Shown here: one piece after another, positions 8,768 to 19,197 of the stretch
Position numbering within the stretch: position 1 is the first letter of the stretch
Layout: each line of letters begins with the position of its first letter
Source of the DNA: Vibrio mytili
GTDB lineage: Bacteria; Pseudomonadota; Gammaproteobacteria; Enterobacterales; Vibrionaceae
Assembly: GCF_000830505.1 (NCBI RefSeq)
Contig: NZ_JXOK01000008.1
Span: 62,001-126,000, forward strand
DNA: 64,000 bases
Direction: 5' to 3'
Made by a program: the position numbers and the translations under genes
Notes under the pieces: generated by a model
Databases searched by the model: none
Seen by the model: only the letters and a program-made list of their open reading frames with translations
What the model was told of the DNA's origin: nothing

Positions 8768-10471
8768 TTGAGTGATATTTTAGAACCGTTCGCTACCGAG
8801 CAAGATCACGACTTTCTAAAGCTAGTAGAAGAACGCTTCATACACATCTTTGATGTGTTTAGCCAAGGCCTGTTCTACATGGATGAACAAGGCGACATGG
8901 TATTTTATAACCAAGATTTTTACGGACAGTTTGGCCTTAGCACTGGCCAGATCACCCTTGAGCTATGGCTAAGCTTGGTCCATCCGCTAGATCGGGAGCG
9001 ACTAGAAAAAAGCATAAAGAACCATATAGTGACGAATAACACTCGCGTCACAACCATTTATCGATTACGTAAACCGAGCGGTCAATATGTTTGGATCGAA
9101 GGCGTCGCGATGACCAAAGAAAGCTCACAGGGTCACTACATGGTCGGTAGCCACCGAGATATCTCTGAACGTAAGTTGATGGAAAGTTACATTCATCAAG
9201 CGGCATTTTATGACAGCAAGTCAGGTATGGCCAACCGTGCTCACCTTCTTCACGACATTCGTGATATCGTGATATCTAATGGTGCGGATGTTTCTATTTT
9301 CTACATTCAAATAGAAGACATTAAATCCTACCTCAATCACTACGGAAACGACTTGGTCGATGGCTTGGTCGACAATTTACTACAGGCGTTGAACCACCTG
9401 CCTTCCATCAAGAGTAAAGTCTATCGTGTTCATGATGATGATTTTGCACTGCTCATTAAAGGTGAATGCTCAGTAGACAAACTCCAATCTTATGCCAAAA
9501 CGATAAAGCAGACTTACCATAAAGCCGTCACTCAAGAGGGACAATATTTAGGGAACTATATCAGTATTGGGATCTACCCTTGCATTGACCCTATCCAGTC
9601 AGAAGAAGAAATACTGCGAATTGCTGCCAGAACCTGTCAGTACGCGCACGAACAAAACGAAAACCGTATAGCAATATACAGCCAGTCTACACAGAAAGTC
9701 GTTGACCGTTATTTCTTTATTGAACAAGGCCTCAAACACGCTTTAGAGGCGAAAACGCTAAGCGTTAAATTTCAACCAATCGTCGATACGAAAGAGTCCA
9801 CCGTTGTGAGCTTCGAATCTTTAGTTCGCTGGCGCAGTAAAGAATTTGGTGAAATATTTCCCGATGAGTTTATCCCTGTTGCAGAAAACAAAGGATTGAT
9901 CGTGGAACTCGGCTATCAAGTATTTGCCAAAGCGTGTCAATTTATTAAACAATATCGTGACCGATATCAGAATGATGTTCGAGTTAACGTCAATGTTTCC
10001 GTACTTCAGCTACTGAATACTGAGTTCCCAACCAAGATTAAGGCGATGGCAGATGAAGCTGGCGTAAAACCTCAGTCTATTGTGTTAGAGCTGACTGAGA
10101 CGTTTGTTCTGGATAACAATCAAGCGGCTATCGCACCATTAAACACTCTGAGCCAGCTCGGCTTTGCACTTTCTCTTGATGACTTTGGTTCCGGTTATAG
10201 CTCACTGAACTGCTTTTTCGATCTGCCGATGACACAAATTAAAATCGATAAAGTGATGGCATGGAAAACACTGACTAATCGTTCTTCGAAAGAGTACCTT
10301 AAATTTCTGATTAATATGTGTCACGAAAATAATATTGAAGTGGTTATCGAAGGCATTGAAGACGCAAGAATGCGAGACTTTTTTGCTGACATGGGTGTTG
10401 ATTACTTACAAGGCTACTGGTTTTCAAAACCCTTATCCGTCGCGAGTGCTAGCCGCTATACGTTAAAATAA
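8768..10471 (+). CDS. PAS-GGDEF(degenerate)-EAL cyclic-di-GMP protein
   Basis: A cytoplasmic protein of about 567 residues without membrane segments. A PAS domain (about 20-135) ends with the usual PAC motif (SHRDISERK). The GGDEF-like domain (about 145-300) has HDDDFALL where GGDEF belongs, so cyclase activity is unlikely. The EAL domain (about 315-560) keeps the catalytic set: ESLVRW (ESL for EAL), NVNVS, ELTE, DDFGSGYSS, the IKID Lys, EGIE and QGYWFS, so it should be an active c-di-GMP phosphodiesterase. I choose the TTG at 8768 because AAGGAG (8754-8759) sits 8 bases before it; the GTG/ATG at 8747/8750 have no such site. Confidence 0.85.
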   Translation: MSDILEPFATEQDHDFLKLVEERFIHIFDVFSQGLFYMDEQGDMVFYNQDFYGQFGLSTGQITLELWLSLVHPLDRERLEKSIKNHIVTNNTRVTTIYRLRKPSGQYVWIEGVAMTKESSQGHYMVGSHRDISERKLMESYIHQAAFYDSKSGMANRAHLLHDIRDIVISNGADVSIFYIQIEDIKSYLNHYGNDLVDGLVDNLLQALNHLPSIKSKVYRVHDDDFALLIKGECSVDKLQSYAKTIKQTYHKAVTQEGQYLGNYISIGIYPCIDPIQSEEEILRIAARTCQYAHEQNENRIAIYSQSTQKVVDRYFFIEQGLKHALEAKTLSVKFQPIVDTKESTVVSFESLVRWRSKEFGEIFPDEFIPVAENKGLIVELGYQVFAKACQFIKQYRDRYQNDVRVNVNVSVLQLLNTEFPTKIKAMADEAGVKPQSIVLELTETFVLDNNQAAIAPLNTLSQLGFALSLDDFGSGYSSLNCFFDLPMTQIKIDKVMAWKTLTNRSSKEYLKFLINMCHENNIEVVIEGIEDARMRDFFADMGVDYLQGYWFSKPLSVASASRYTLK

Positions 10472-10668
10472 TACCATTCTGGATAAGTAAATGGTCAAAT
10501 TATCGCGCAGGACTTACTTTACAAGGTGAGTCGCTTAGAGCAAGGCATAGATTGCAGTAACTCGTTATTCTAATTACAAAATCTATAACGAAGCTATCAG
10601 CGACTTTAACCAGCTAGAGTGAGCAAGTACTTATCTTGAATAGTATAAAACCTTCTTGACCATAGTCG

Positions 10669-10719
10669 GCTCCCTGACTACCACCTGATTAGTAATACAA
10701 TCAGGCTGATAGTGGGAGC
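10669..10719. repeat. Long imperfect hairpin
   Basis: GCTCCC (10669-10674) pairs with GGGAGC (10714-10719), and an inner stem CCTGATT/AATCAGG closes on an 8-base loop. It lies between the convergent GGDEF-EAL and response-regulator genes, just past the latter's stop, and may act as a shared transcription end without a T-run. Confidence 0.5.
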
Positions 10720-10728
10720 TGTAAGTGA

Positions 10729-11202
10729 TTAGCGTAAATTCTCTAAAACGACTCTTTGATCCAAGTATTGGTGATAATCAGTGTAATCCAACCCAACATC
10801 AAAAATATATTGAGTCGCGAGTTTTTTAACACATTCTACTAACTGATTTGCATCCCAAGGCTTTTCAAAATAACGATCAATGCCAGCAGAATTAATCGCC
10901 GCTATCGTATCTGAATGTGTTGCTTGACCAGTCAGTAGGACTTTTCGTGTTTGAACAAAACGGCTGTCTTGCGAAATATCGGTAAGTAATTCGACACCTG
11001 TCTTTCCCGGCATCACGTGATCAGAAATGACCACCGCAATTCGCTCACCACCTGCATCCAGCTCGTCCATAAGTTCGAGTACTTCATCTGCCGATTCACA
11101 GTCTTCAATATTGATCCACTGACTCAACGGTTCGAGATCGAGTAAAACTGCACTTAACACTTCTCGTTGGTCATCAACGCAAATTAAATTAAGCTTCTCC
11201 AT
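10729..11202 (-). CDS. Single-domain response regulator
   Basis: A receiver domain with a short C-terminal tail, 157 residues. The acidic pocket is CVDD near the N-terminus, the phospho-acceptor is D61 in VVISDHVMPG, and the conserved Thr and Lys are in LLTGQA and YFEKPW. There is no DNA-binding output domain, so it probably acts through protein contacts or as a phosphate sink. The ATG at 11202 is preferred to the GTG at 11208 because GAGGG precedes it by 5 bases. It overlaps the end of the upstream histidine kinase gene, and the two form a cognate pair. Confidence 0.85.
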   Translation of the reverse strand: MEKLNLICVDDQREVLSAVLLDLEPLSQWINIEDCESADEVLELMDELDAGGERIAVVISDHVMPGKTGVELLTDISQDSRFVQTRKVLLTGQATHSDTIAAINSAGIDRYFEKPWDANQLVECVKKLATQYIFDVGLDYTDYHQYLDQRVVLENLR

Positions 11203-12538
11203 GTACACCCTCTAACGGTAATTTGATTCTAAAAATCGTCTTATCACGGCTACTTTTCACCGCTATCGAGCCACCGTAACCCGCCACGATTCGCTTAACG
11301 ATGGACAACCCCAAACCAAGACCAAATGATAACCCACCTTTTTTTGTCGAAAAATTTGGTTGAAAAATTTTACGCCGCGTCGCTTCATCAATTTCTGGAC
11401 CATTGTTAGAAAACGTCACGAGAACTTTTCCTTTACTGATCCGTGTGTATATTTCAATTACAGGTGACTCAACATTCACCAGCGCATCACAAGCATTTTT
11501 TAATATGTTGACCCAAACCTGTGCTAATTCAGTCTGTGATCCGATAAAGGGGGGTAATTCGGCTGGGCTAAAACGAACCGTTACGCGCCTTAAGTCACTT
11601 TGTAATAACGCCAGTGCACCATTAATCGACTCGTTAATTTTTACCGCATCTTCACGGTCAATATCTGTTCTACCTAACTGTTTCACTGAGCGGACAATGC
11701 CAACGGTATGTTTGGATGCGAGACGTAAATCGTGCAAATCTCGTCCCATTTGCCAATAACGGATTGCCTCTTGTGGTTTTTCTAGCCAATAGCTGCTCAG
11801 ATAGTTGGTTGGCACCGCACGAGCCAGATCTCGCGCTAAACCTTTTGGCAAACTATAGTATTTTTCAAAATGCCGCCCTTTTGCTCTTACTTCTCTAGAT
11901 GACACCTTCTGGCCATGAAGTAAACCAAAATCAAAAAACAAGCTGGCTTCTGGATGCACCTCTTCTAATAAAAGCATGATCACATGCTCTAGGCGCTCGG
12001 ATTTACTACTCACGACTCCAATCGCGTTGTTGAGCTCGTGCGCAATACCCGCCGCCAATTGACCCAATGTCGTCATTTGCTCTGCGGTATGTAGCTTTTG
12101 TACCGCTTTTTCTCTGGCAACTGATTCTTGCATGGCACGACGTTGGCGACGCGATAATTCATCCATCATCACGGGCATAAACTGCGTAGTCAGTGGACCG
12201 TATTTATCTTCGTCTACCGCAGGAGTGTCACGCTCTATCCAAGCAAGCTCTGCATCGGTTTGGGCGATAACCGTCGATGAGGCAATTCTAGTTCCCGAGA
12301 AAAAACTATGTACGCCGATAAACGCACCTTCAGAGGCAGAGAATACCTGAATGGGCTTTTTATCGTCTTCCGAATAATATCCCGCTAACTCACCAGATAA
12401 GACATAATAAAGTCGATCGTTGTAACCCGCTTGCTCAATCAGCACCGAACCACCCAAAACGGTTAATCGGCGTTCAATGTGATTAAAATAACGCTCTACT
12501 AATGCGTGCAGTTTATTTTCGTACATGGGGTTATCCAA
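11189..12538 (-). CDS. Histidine kinase with N-terminal cyclic-nucleotide-binding-like domain
   Basis: A 449-residue soluble histidine kinase. Residues about 15-120 form a CRP-like cNMP-binding jelly roll (YYVLSGELAGYYSEDD is the phosphate-cassette region). The dimerisation/phosphorylation helix carries H167 in GIAHELNN. The ATPase domain has the N-box KNACDAL and G-box GLGLGLSIVKR. No membrane segment is present, so the signal is intracellular. The start overlaps the end of the upstream DASS anion transporter by 8 bases and the end overlaps the response regulator, giving a transporter-kinase-regulator operon. Whether the sensor domain binds a nucleotide is not decided: the RxAS-type arginine signature is not obvious. 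Confidence 0.85.
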   Translation of the reverse strand: MDNPMYENKLHALVERYFNHIERRLTVLGGSVLIEQAGYNDRLYYVLSGELAGYYSEDDKKPIQVFSASEGAFIGVHSFFSGTRIASSTVIAQTDAELAWIERDTPAVDEDKYGPLTTQFMPVMMDELSRRQRRAMQESVAREKAVQKLHTAEQMTTLGQLAAGIAHELNNAIGVVSSKSERLEHVIMLLLEEVHPEASLFFDFGLLHGQKVSSREVRAKGRHFEKYYSLPKGLARDLARAVPTNYLSSYWLEKPQEAIRYWQMGRDLHDLRLASKHTVGIVRSVKQLGRTDIDREDAVKINESINGALALLQSDLRRVTVRFSPAELPPFIGSQTELAQVWVNILKNACDALVNVESPVIEIYTRISKGKVLVTFSNNGPEIDEATRRKIFQPNFSTKKGGLSFGLGLGLSIVKRIVAGYGGSIAVKSSRDKTIFRIKLPLEGVHGEA

Positions 12539-13948
12539 TATGCCCTACCGAATGTAGTATCCAAACCATTACAAAGCTTAATAACACCCCGATGATACCA
12601 AGCACCGCACCAATCCGAGCCATTTGACTGCTTTGCACATTGCCCGTCGCATGAGCAAGTGCGTTCGGAGGTGTACTGATCGGCAACGACATACCAAGCG
12701 AGGCAGCAAAAGTGACGACTAAAATCAGTGTCACTTCACCACCCAACGGTGTCAGTGACGTCATCGAAGTCCCTAGTGCAGCCATGATCGGCATCAGCAA
12801 GTTTGCCGTTGCGGTATGAGACATAAAATTCGCCATTAGCAAACATAAGAATGCGGCGCCAAATAAAACCACATACGGTGAAAATTGATCAAACGGAATA
12901 CTGTGGACCATCAATTTGGCTAAACCGGTTTTATCCAAAGCCAAGCCTAATGCTATACCACCAGACACCAACCATAGAACATCCCAAGATATTCGCTTGA
13001 GATCTTCTTTATTAATTATGCCTGTTAATGAGAAAACCGCGACTGGGATTAAAGCAACAGTATACGAATTCATGCCGTGCGCTGAGCCCATTAACCACAA
13101 AATAATGGTGCCCGCAAACGTGATATAGACAACCATAGCCTTGGGCGTTTTTAAAAATTTACTTTTGATATTTAGGTCTATAGTAGTCTGCTCAGCTTTG
13201 TATAGGTATCCGATAAATGTCCAGGCAAGTGCCATCATAATGACCACAAACGGCACTCCAAACATCATCCACTCGCCGAAGGTGATGAGGTTATCCCCGA
13301 CTAAATACTTCAGTGCGATTGCGTTGGGAGGTGTACCAATTGGGGTACCGATTCCACCGATGTTCGCTGCGACCGGAATACATAGCGCAAACGCAATACG
13401 ACCCGGATCTTTAGGTCCGAACACGGCGATAACAGGAGTCAAAATAGACAACATCATCGCGGTAGTTGCCGTGTTAGACATAAACATAGAAAAAATCGCA
13501 GTAATCAACATCAACCCCAACATAACGAACTTGGGGTTTTGCCCAAATGGTTTTAGTAACACACGCGCTAAGTTGACATCTAAACGGTATTTCGTTGCTG
13601 CCATGGCTAGAAAGAACCCACCCAAGAACAACATGATAATTGGACTGGCAAACGTTGCATGATCTCATGATATTTTAAAAGTTCACCAAAATGAGGTTGC
13701 CCTTCTTGCCCTCGAAAAAGGACAATACTCTTATCAGAAACCAGTAATAGCTCCAGAACGATAATTACCACAGACGTCGCATAAATTGGGATCGGTTCAA
13801 ACACCCAGCATAGAGCGGCAAGTAAAAATATCGCGACAACCCGTTGTTGTACGATTGTAATGCCATCAAACGGGAACGCGGATAAAGGCATTAGCCAAAT
13901 AAGTAACGGGATGACCGTTGGGATGATGTATTTAAGATAAGGGCGCAT
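12531..13948 (-). pseudogene. DASS/SLC13-family sodium:anion symporter, single frameshift
   Basis: A membrane transporter of the divalent anion:Na+ symporter family (dicarboxylate or sulfate class), about 472 residues if repaired. The N-terminal part is read from 13948 (ATG in PYLKYIIPT context) to about 13660, then the frame shifts. The remainder carries both SNTATTAM and SHTATANLLMP, the paired SNT-like motifs of DASS, and GTPPNAIA/STPPNALA. Restoring one base near 13658 (ATGCAACG to ATGGCAACG) rejoins HEIM to ATFASPIIM. Length is 3n+2, as expected for one lost base. It is the first gene of an operon with the CNMP-kinase and response regulator. Confidence 0.85.
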
Positions 13949-13975
13949 AGTACAACTACTCTTCCTGAGATTCAT

Positions 13976-14330
13976 TCATTAGGAGTGTCACTAGCCATCT
14001 CTCACATCACGCTGTCTTTTATTTGCCGTTCAATCTAACCGCATAAACTGGAGCGATAAAAACCTGAGCTTATCCAAGGTGAAAAGACATAACGTGTCAG
14101 TTAGTGACTCCGATAGGAAATTATGCGCATTGTTTAAAAACAAAGAGTTGGTTTTAGATCAATGAACGCGGATTCACATGAAAAAACATTTCACGAATGT
14201 GTTCGAGCTCACTAAATGAACACTGTAGACAAGGTAACCACTGTCTGTACGTTATCTACTCAGAGGTATTGATTAAACGTAGACTTCACTTGGGCGGAGG
14301 AATTGACAATATTGGGAGAGCTTAAGAATA
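13976..14330. other. Intergenic region upstream of the transporter-kinase operon
   Basis: No gene is supported. It must hold the minus-strand promoter of the DASS operon. I see no clear operator, repeat or RNA structure in it apart from the terminator at its right edge. Confidence 0.5.
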
Positions 14331-14355
14331 AAAAATGCCGACAAGCGTCGGCATT
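14331..14355 (-). terminator. Terminator of the urt-ure operon
   Basis: On the minus strand, AATGCCGAC and GTCGGCATT form a 9-bp stem with a 4-base loop followed by TTTTT. It lies 56 bases after the HupE/UreJ-like stop and closes the long urease operon. Confidence 0.88.
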
Positions 14356-14410
14356 ATAGAAAGAATGGCTAATTAGTAGATCATGTTAGTGATGTTGGAC
14401 GTTAAGTCAC

Positions 14411-14947
14411 TTATTGGCTCGCCATGCGTGCTTTAAGTTGCGCTGCCTGACGTGCTATTAGATACGTCGCACTAATAACCAAAGCGCTAGCAAGCATCAC
14501 ACCTAAACCAAACTGACCTGCCGAACCATGAGCTTCCGCCCCCTGAACCAAACCATGCGATACGCTAAATAAAATAATAGCCGCAGCTGCCACTAAACTC
14601 TTTGCTCCACCTTTCTTTAACGCGATGAGCGCAAGAGGCAAACCGATAAGAGAGCTCACCACTAGCGCTTCAACAGATGTTGCGCCCGCCCATTCCAAAC
14701 CAATCGCATAGCCGCCTGCAATGGCAGCCATAATGACGGCTGAAATTTGACTTGCACGTCGTAACGCAAAGGCTGAGAGAAACAAACCAATGAGAGCAAG
14801 AGCGATGAGATGATCCCAGCCAGTTAACGGGTGAAGGAAGCCTTCAGAAAAACTGGCTTCCATGTGGTGGCCAGTATGGGCAAAACTGCTGGCACTGGCG
14901 AATGCTAAACTTGCGCTGAATCCTTTTATTAATCCTTTCATTTTCAC
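14411..14947 (-). CDS. HupE/UreJ-family membrane protein (probable nickel permease)
   Basis: A 178-residue protein with a cleavable-looking N-terminus ending in SFAHTGHH and about six hydrophobic segments. The HPLTGWDHL motif and the second His segment (SVSHGLVQGAEAHG) define the HupE/UreJ family, secondary transporters linked to nickel supply for urease and hydrogenase. As the last gene of the urease operon, 6 bases after ureG, it most likely feeds Ni2+ to UreE/UreG. The His-containing new N-terminus after signal cleavage is a plausible metal-binding site; that is inference. Confidence 0.85.
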   Translation of the reverse strand: MKMKGLIKGFSASLAFASASSFAHTGHHMEASFSEGFLHPLTGWDHLIALALIGLFLSAFALRRASQISAVIMAAIAGGYAIGLEWAGATSVEALVVSSLIGLPLALIALKKGGAKSLVAAAAIILFSVSHGLVQGAEAHGSAGQFGLGVMLASALVISATYLIARQAAQLKARMASQ

Positions 14948-14953
14948 TATTCC

Positions 14954-15594
14954 TTATGCTTCTGTCACTTCAATTTTTACGTCACGCTTTGCCAGCATGC
15001 CGCGCTCAACAATAAAATCGATCACTTCTTGTAATCCATCGCCACGAATCAAATTAGTAAATACAAATGGTTTTTCACCGCGCATTTTCTTGGCGTCGCG
15101 ATCCATGACTTCAAGTGAGGCATTCACCATAGGAGCCAGATCCGTTTTGTTGATGATCAAAAGGTCCGACTTTGTAATACCTGGCCCCCCTTTACGAGGG
15201 ATTTTGTCTCCGGCACACACATCGATGACATAGAGAGTCAAATCTGAAAGCTCTGGCTAAACGTTGCACTGAGGTTATCGCCACCACTTTCAACCAAAAC
15301 AAACTCTAGATTTTCATGACGCTCTTGCAGTTCATCAATCGCCGCCAAGTTCATCGACGCATCTTCACGAATTGCCGTATGTGGGCAGCCACCCGTTTCT
15401 ACCCCCATAATACGATCGGACTCTAATGCTTCGTTGCGTAAAAGGAATTCGGCATCCTCTTTGGTGTATATATCGTTGGTAACGACCGCAAGATCATAAT
15501 GCTGACGCATGGCTAAACATAACTGACGCAACAGTGCCGTTTTCCCTGAACCAACCGGGCCACCGACACCAATTCGCAAACATTGTGTACTCAT
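14954..15594 (-). pseudogene. ureG: Urease accessory GTPase UreG, single frameshift
   Basis: UreG is the GTPase that drives nickel insertion into urease. The first 118 residues carry the P-loop [11 protein letters not shown] and the nickel-binding Cys-Pro-His ([11 protein letters not shown]). At about 15255 the frame shifts after SATFS; the other frame continues [13 protein letters not shown], then the G-domain NKTDLAP. Adding one C (TTTAGCC to TTTAGCCC) restores a continuous protein of 213 residues, the normal size. As written, the product would be cut before the guanine-specificity motif and urease could not mature. All neighbouring urease genes are intact, which favours a sequence error. 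Confidence 0.9.
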
Positions 15595-15596
15595 CG

Positions 15597-16259
15597 TTAA
15601 CTCCTAAATAATCTTGAATATTGGGTTTCGTGCCATGCGCAGGCCATGGCAAAGTTAGGTAGCGTTAGACCGATAGACTCATCCTCTACCTTTAACCCTG
15701 TGTTAATCGCTTTTTCTATTTGTGGCATCATTGCAATCAGAACCCGCTGAGCCGATGTTTGTCCTAGCGGTACGGTTTTACATGCCACGGTAATTTGGTT
15801 TTCGAGCCATGACCACAGCCATCCTGTCGCCGCTTGCTCTAAAGAAACGCCAAAGTGCTGACACGCTTTTGCAAACAACGGCAGATACGTCATCTGCTTT
15901 GCTTGCGTGGGCAGTTCCACATTCAAACTGACCAACAAACGATACAGCGTTTGTCCTAGTTTTTGCTCTTCCATCACGAGTTCAGCCGTTTCTCGGTTTG
16001 CCAGTAATACGGCCTGCCAGTGCTCTAGGGCAGCAATGTCGTTTTGGTGCCAAGCCTGATAGCAACGAACAAGTAGAGGCAATTCTAAGTTAGCTTGAGC
16101 GTGATTAAGAATCGGCTCTAGCCAGGTCTGCAATGTTGACTCGTCACGTACCCATTCTAAATCCACCGCCGTTTCTAACCCTTGGCTATATGCAAAAGCA
16201 CCAATGGGTAGGCTTGGGCTGCTGAGGTGCAAAAGAGAGAGTAATGACTGAATATTCAT
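15597..16259 (-). CDS. ureF: Urease accessory protein UreF
   Basis: A 220-residue all-helical urease accessory protein. UreF bridges the UreD-apourease complex and UreG and controls GTP hydrolysis during nickel delivery. The N-terminus [21 protein letters not shown] is the family hallmark, and the C-terminal region with QTSAQRVL matches the conserved UreF end. Its ATG overlaps the ureE stop by one base and it ends 2 bases before ureG, so translation is coupled on both sides. Confidence 0.92.
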   Translation of the reverse strand: MNIQSLLSLLHLSSPSLPIGAFAYSQGLETAVDLEWVRDESTLQTWLEPILNHAQANLELPLLVRCYQAWHQNDIAALEHWQAVLLANRETAELVMEEQKLGQTLYRLLVSLNVELPTQAKQMTYLPLFAKACQHFGVSLEQAATGWLWSWLENQITVACKTVPLGQTSAQRVLIAMMPQIEKAINTGLKVEDESIGLTLPNFAMACAWHETQYSRLFRS

Positions 16260-16747
16260 CAGTGGCTGTGCTCCCCATGACTGTGGTGATGCTCATCATG
16301 CGAATGGCCATGACTGTGGCCCCCGCCGTGGTAAGCCCCAGATTCTGGGTTGAACATCGCTTGATGTTGCTGACACTCCAAACCAAACAGTTCCACCATT
16401 TCTTGCAAAACATGATCGGGTTGGAATCGTAACCATCGCTCACCAATTTCCATCGGTACGTGTCGATTGCCCATGTGATAGCAAGCCTTGGCGAAAGTCA
16501 GCCAATCTTTCGCTTCTGCGGTGACGACCTCTTCTTCTTGCGCTTCGACTCGGAATACCTTGCCACATTCGGTAAACAAACAGTCGCCATTTTTCAGTAC
16601 GTCACCACGAGGTAAGAACACCCCCACATCTAAGCCCGTTTTACTCGATACGCGAAAGCGTCCGCGCTGACGCATTTCATAAGGCAGCACGATAGCGTCA
16701 TCAATCTCACCGTGATGATGGTCCGAACGGCTAATCACTCGAAACAT
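16259..16747 (-). CDS. ureE: Urease accessory metallochaperone UreE
   Basis: A 162-residue nickel chaperone. The N-terminal domain contains the peptide-binding part (RGRFRVSSKTG). The C-terminal metal-binding domain is followed by a His-rich tail of about 26 residues from HGGGHSHGHSHDEHHHSH on, able to hold several nickel ions. UreE delivers nickel to UreG. It lies 25 bases after ureC and overlaps ureF. Confidence 0.92.
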   Translation of the reverse strand: MFRVISRSDHHHGEIDDAIVLPYEMRQRGRFRVSSKTGLDVGVFLPRGDVLKNGDCLFTECGKVFRVEAQEEEVVTAEAKDWLTFAKACYHMGNRHVPMEIGERWLRFQPDHVLQEMVELFGLECQQHQAMFNPESGAYHGGGHSHGHSHDEHHHSHGEHSH

Positions 16748-16772
16748 AGTTCTTTCCTTCTAAACTGAGCAG

Positions 16773-18479
16773 TTAAAACAACGTATAACGCTGTGCTAGG
16801 GGAAGTTCGGTTGCTGGGTCGCACGTCAGCAATTCACCGTCTGCACGAACTTCATAAGTCTGTGGATCTACAGTTACCGTAGGCATGTAATCGTTCAACA
16901 CCATGTCTCGCTTGGTAACGCTGCGACAATTTTTACAAGCCACAAGATCACGGTGTAAGCCTAGTTTTTCCTTTAGCCCATTTTCCGTTGCAGCCTTGCT
17001 GGTAAATGTCACTGACGTCGCAGAGGCAGCTCGACCAAAGCCACCAAACATATAGCGATAATGGACTGGCTGAGGGGTCGGAATAGAAGCGTTAGCATCG
17101 CCCATTGGAGCAGCAGCAATAAAACCGCCTTTAATGATCAACGATGGTTTAATGCCAAAAAACGCGGGTTTCCATAAAACGATGTCAGCCAGTTTTCCAA
17201 CTTCAATTGAGCCGACGGTATGGTCCACACCATGGGCAATGGCCGGATTAATGGTGTATTTCGCGATGTAACGTTTCGCACGGAAGTTATCCGCTTGAAT
17301 CTCTTTGTCTTGTTCCAAGTATCCGCGCTGAACTTTCATTTTGTGGGCAGTTTGCCAAGTACGCGTAATCACTTCGCCAACTCGCCCCATGGCTTGTGAA
17401 TCAGACGCAATCATTGAAAATGCACCGAGGTCATGAAGGATATCTTCAGCCGCAATGGTTTCTTTTCGAATGCGGGAATCGGCAAACGCGACATCTTCTG
17501 GAATATTTGGGTCAAGGTGATGACAGACCATCAACATATCCAAATGTTCATCAACCGTATTCACCGTGTACGGACGTGTAGGGTTGGTCGATGACGGCAA
17601 TACGTTCGGGTGACCGCACGCGACAATAATATCCGGTGCGTGGCCGCCACCCGCTCCTTCAGTGTGATAGGTATGAATGGTGCGACCTTTGAAAGCAGCA
17701 AGCGTGTCTTCAACAAAACCCGATTCATTCAATGTGTCGGTATGAATTGCGACCTGAACATCGTATTTTTCTGCCACCGATAAACAATTGTCGATAGAAG
17801 CTGGTGTCGTGCCCCAATCTTCATGCAACTTTAACCCACAAACGCCTGCTTCAATTTGTTCAGCGATCGGCTCTGGCAAGCTGGCGTTACCTTTGCCTAA
17901 AAATCCAAAGTTCATCGGCATTTGGTCAGTGCTCAGCAGCATTTGTACCATGTTCCAAGCCCCAGGAGTACAGGTGGTCGCATTGGTGCCGGTTGCCGGA
18001 CCAGTACCACCACCTATCATGGTTGTCGTGCCAGCCATTAACGCTTCTTCTATTTGTTGCGGACAAATAAAGTGGATGTGTGCATCAATTGCGCCTGCTG
18101 TGACAATGTGTCCCTCTCCAGCGATAACTTCTGTACTGGCACCGATATTAATCGTTACGTCAGGTTGGATGTCTTTGTTACCGGCTTTCCCAATCGCAAC
18201 AATATTGCCATCTTTAATCCCAATGTCTGCTTTCACGATCCCCCAATGATCGAGAATCAACGCATTAGTGATCACACAATCCACCACATCTGCGCGACAT
18301 AGTTGCCCTTGTCCCATCCCATCGCGGATGACTTTACCTCCGCCAAATTTCACTTCATCGCCATACACGGTGTAATCTTCTTCAACCTGTATAAACAGCT
18401 CGGTGTCCGCGAGACGAACCTTATCGCCAACGGTTGGTCCGTACATATCGGCATAGGCTTGACGAGATAGTTCTGCCAT
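16773..18479 (-). CDS. ureC: Urease alpha subunit (catalytic)
   Basis: A 568-residue catalytic subunit that hydrolyses urea to ammonia and carbamate in the cytoplasm. All active-site residues are present: nickel ligands H134 and H136 (DAHIHF), carbamylated K217 (GLKLHEDWG), H246 (AIHTDT), H272 (TYHTEG), D360 (ASDSQA), and the mobile-flap C319-H320 (MVCHHLD). Length is typical of the bacterial three-subunit enzyme. Nothing suggests loss of function in this gene. Confidence 0.97.
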   Translation of the reverse strand: MAELSRQAYADMYGPTVGDKVRLADTELFIQVEEDYTVYGDEVKFGGGKVIRDGMGQGQLCRADVVDCVITNALILDHWGIVKADIGIKDGNIVAIGKAGNKDIQPDVTINIGASTEVIAGEGHIVTAGAIDAHIHFICPQQIEEALMAGTTTMIGGGTGPATGTNATTCTPGAWNMVQMLLSTDQMPMNFGFLGKGNASLPEPIAEQIEAGVCGLKLHEDWGTTPASIDNCLSVAEKYDVQVAIHTDTLNESGFVEDTLAAFKGRTIHTYHTEGAGGGHAPDIIVACGHPNVLPSSTNPTRPYTVNTVDEHLDMLMVCHHLDPNIPEDVAFADSRIRKETIAAEDILHDLGAFSMIASDSQAMGRVGEVITRTWQTAHKMKVQRGYLEQDKEIQADNFRAKRYIAKYTINPAIAHGVDHTVGSIEVGKLADIVLWKPAFFGIKPSLIIKGGFIAAAPMGDANASIPTPQPVHYRYMFGGFGRAASATSVTFTSKAATENGLKEKLGLHRDLVACKNCRSVTKRDMVLNDYMPTVTVDPQTYEVRADGELLTCDPATELPLAQRYTLF

Positions 18480-18553
18480 TATTGTTCTCCCTAACCCTTA
18501 TTTTTTAACGCGTTTCTTTAACCCGTTCTATTAATCCATTGGGTGAATAGTTC

Positions 18554-18859
18554 TTAAACCTTACCCATCACTTCACCGCGGAAGCCATACACCGTTTTTG
18601 AACCGTCAATTTCAACCAATTCGATATTACGTGTCTGGCCAGGTTCAAAACGAACTGCCGTCCCTGCAGCAATATTTAGACGCATGCCTTTGGCTTTCTC
18701 TCGTTCAAAATCCAGTGCCGGATTAGTTTCAAAAAAGTGGTAATGACTCCCTACTTGGATTGGACGATCACCGTGGTTGATCACCGCTAATTGTTCAGTT
18801 CGACGCCCTCTGTTCAACTCAATAGGGGTATCGCTTAATATGTATTCACCAGGGTTCAT
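18554..18859 (-). CDS. ureB: Urease beta subunit
   Basis: A 101-residue beta subunit starting [10 protein letters not shown] and carrying the conserved block [17 protein letters not shown]. It assembles with UreA and UreC into the trimer-of-trimers enzyme. Subunits A and B are separate genes, as in Klebsiella, not fused as in Helicobacter. It starts 14 bases after ureA. Confidence 0.96.
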   Translation of the reverse strand: MNPGEYILSDTPIELNRGRRTEQLAVINHGDRPIQVGSHYHFFETNPALDFEREKAKGMRLNIAAGTAVRFEPGQTRNIELVEIDGSKTVYGFRGEVMGKV

Positions 18860-18873
18860 GATGCCTCCTACTC

Positions 18874-19176
18874 CTATTGAATTGGGTTATGGACGGTAAC
18901 GAGTTTGGTTCCATCGGGGAAAGTAGCTTCGACTTGCACTTCCTCCAACAACTCCGGTATACCCTCCATCACGTCGTCTTTTGTCAGAAGCGTTCTCCCA
19001 TCACTCATCAACTGCGCGACGCTTTTTCCGTCACGCGCACCTTCCATAATCGCCGCGGATATGTAGGCTGATGCCTCTGGGTAGTTAAGTTTGACGCCAC
19101 GTGCAAGTCTGCGTTCTGCGACTAAGGCGGCGGTAAACAGCAGTAACTTGTCCTTGTCTCTTGGAGATAGTTCCAT
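18874..19176 (-). CDS. ureA: Urease gamma subunit
   Basis: A 100-residue gamma subunit with the standard start [16 protein letters not shown] and conserved LNYPEA and GRTLL segments. It is structural in the (alpha-beta-gamma)3 enzyme. An 80-base gap containing a perfect palindrome separates it from ureD, the largest gap inside the urt-ure operon, so an internal promoter is possible. Confidence 0.96.
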   Translation of the reverse strand: MELSPRDKDKLLLFTAALVAERRLARGVKLNYPEASAYISAAIMEGARDGKSVAQLMSDGRTLLTKDDVMEGIPELLEEVQVEATFPDGTKLVTVHNPIQ

Positions 19177-19197
19177 CAGTAAATCCTCTACATTATG

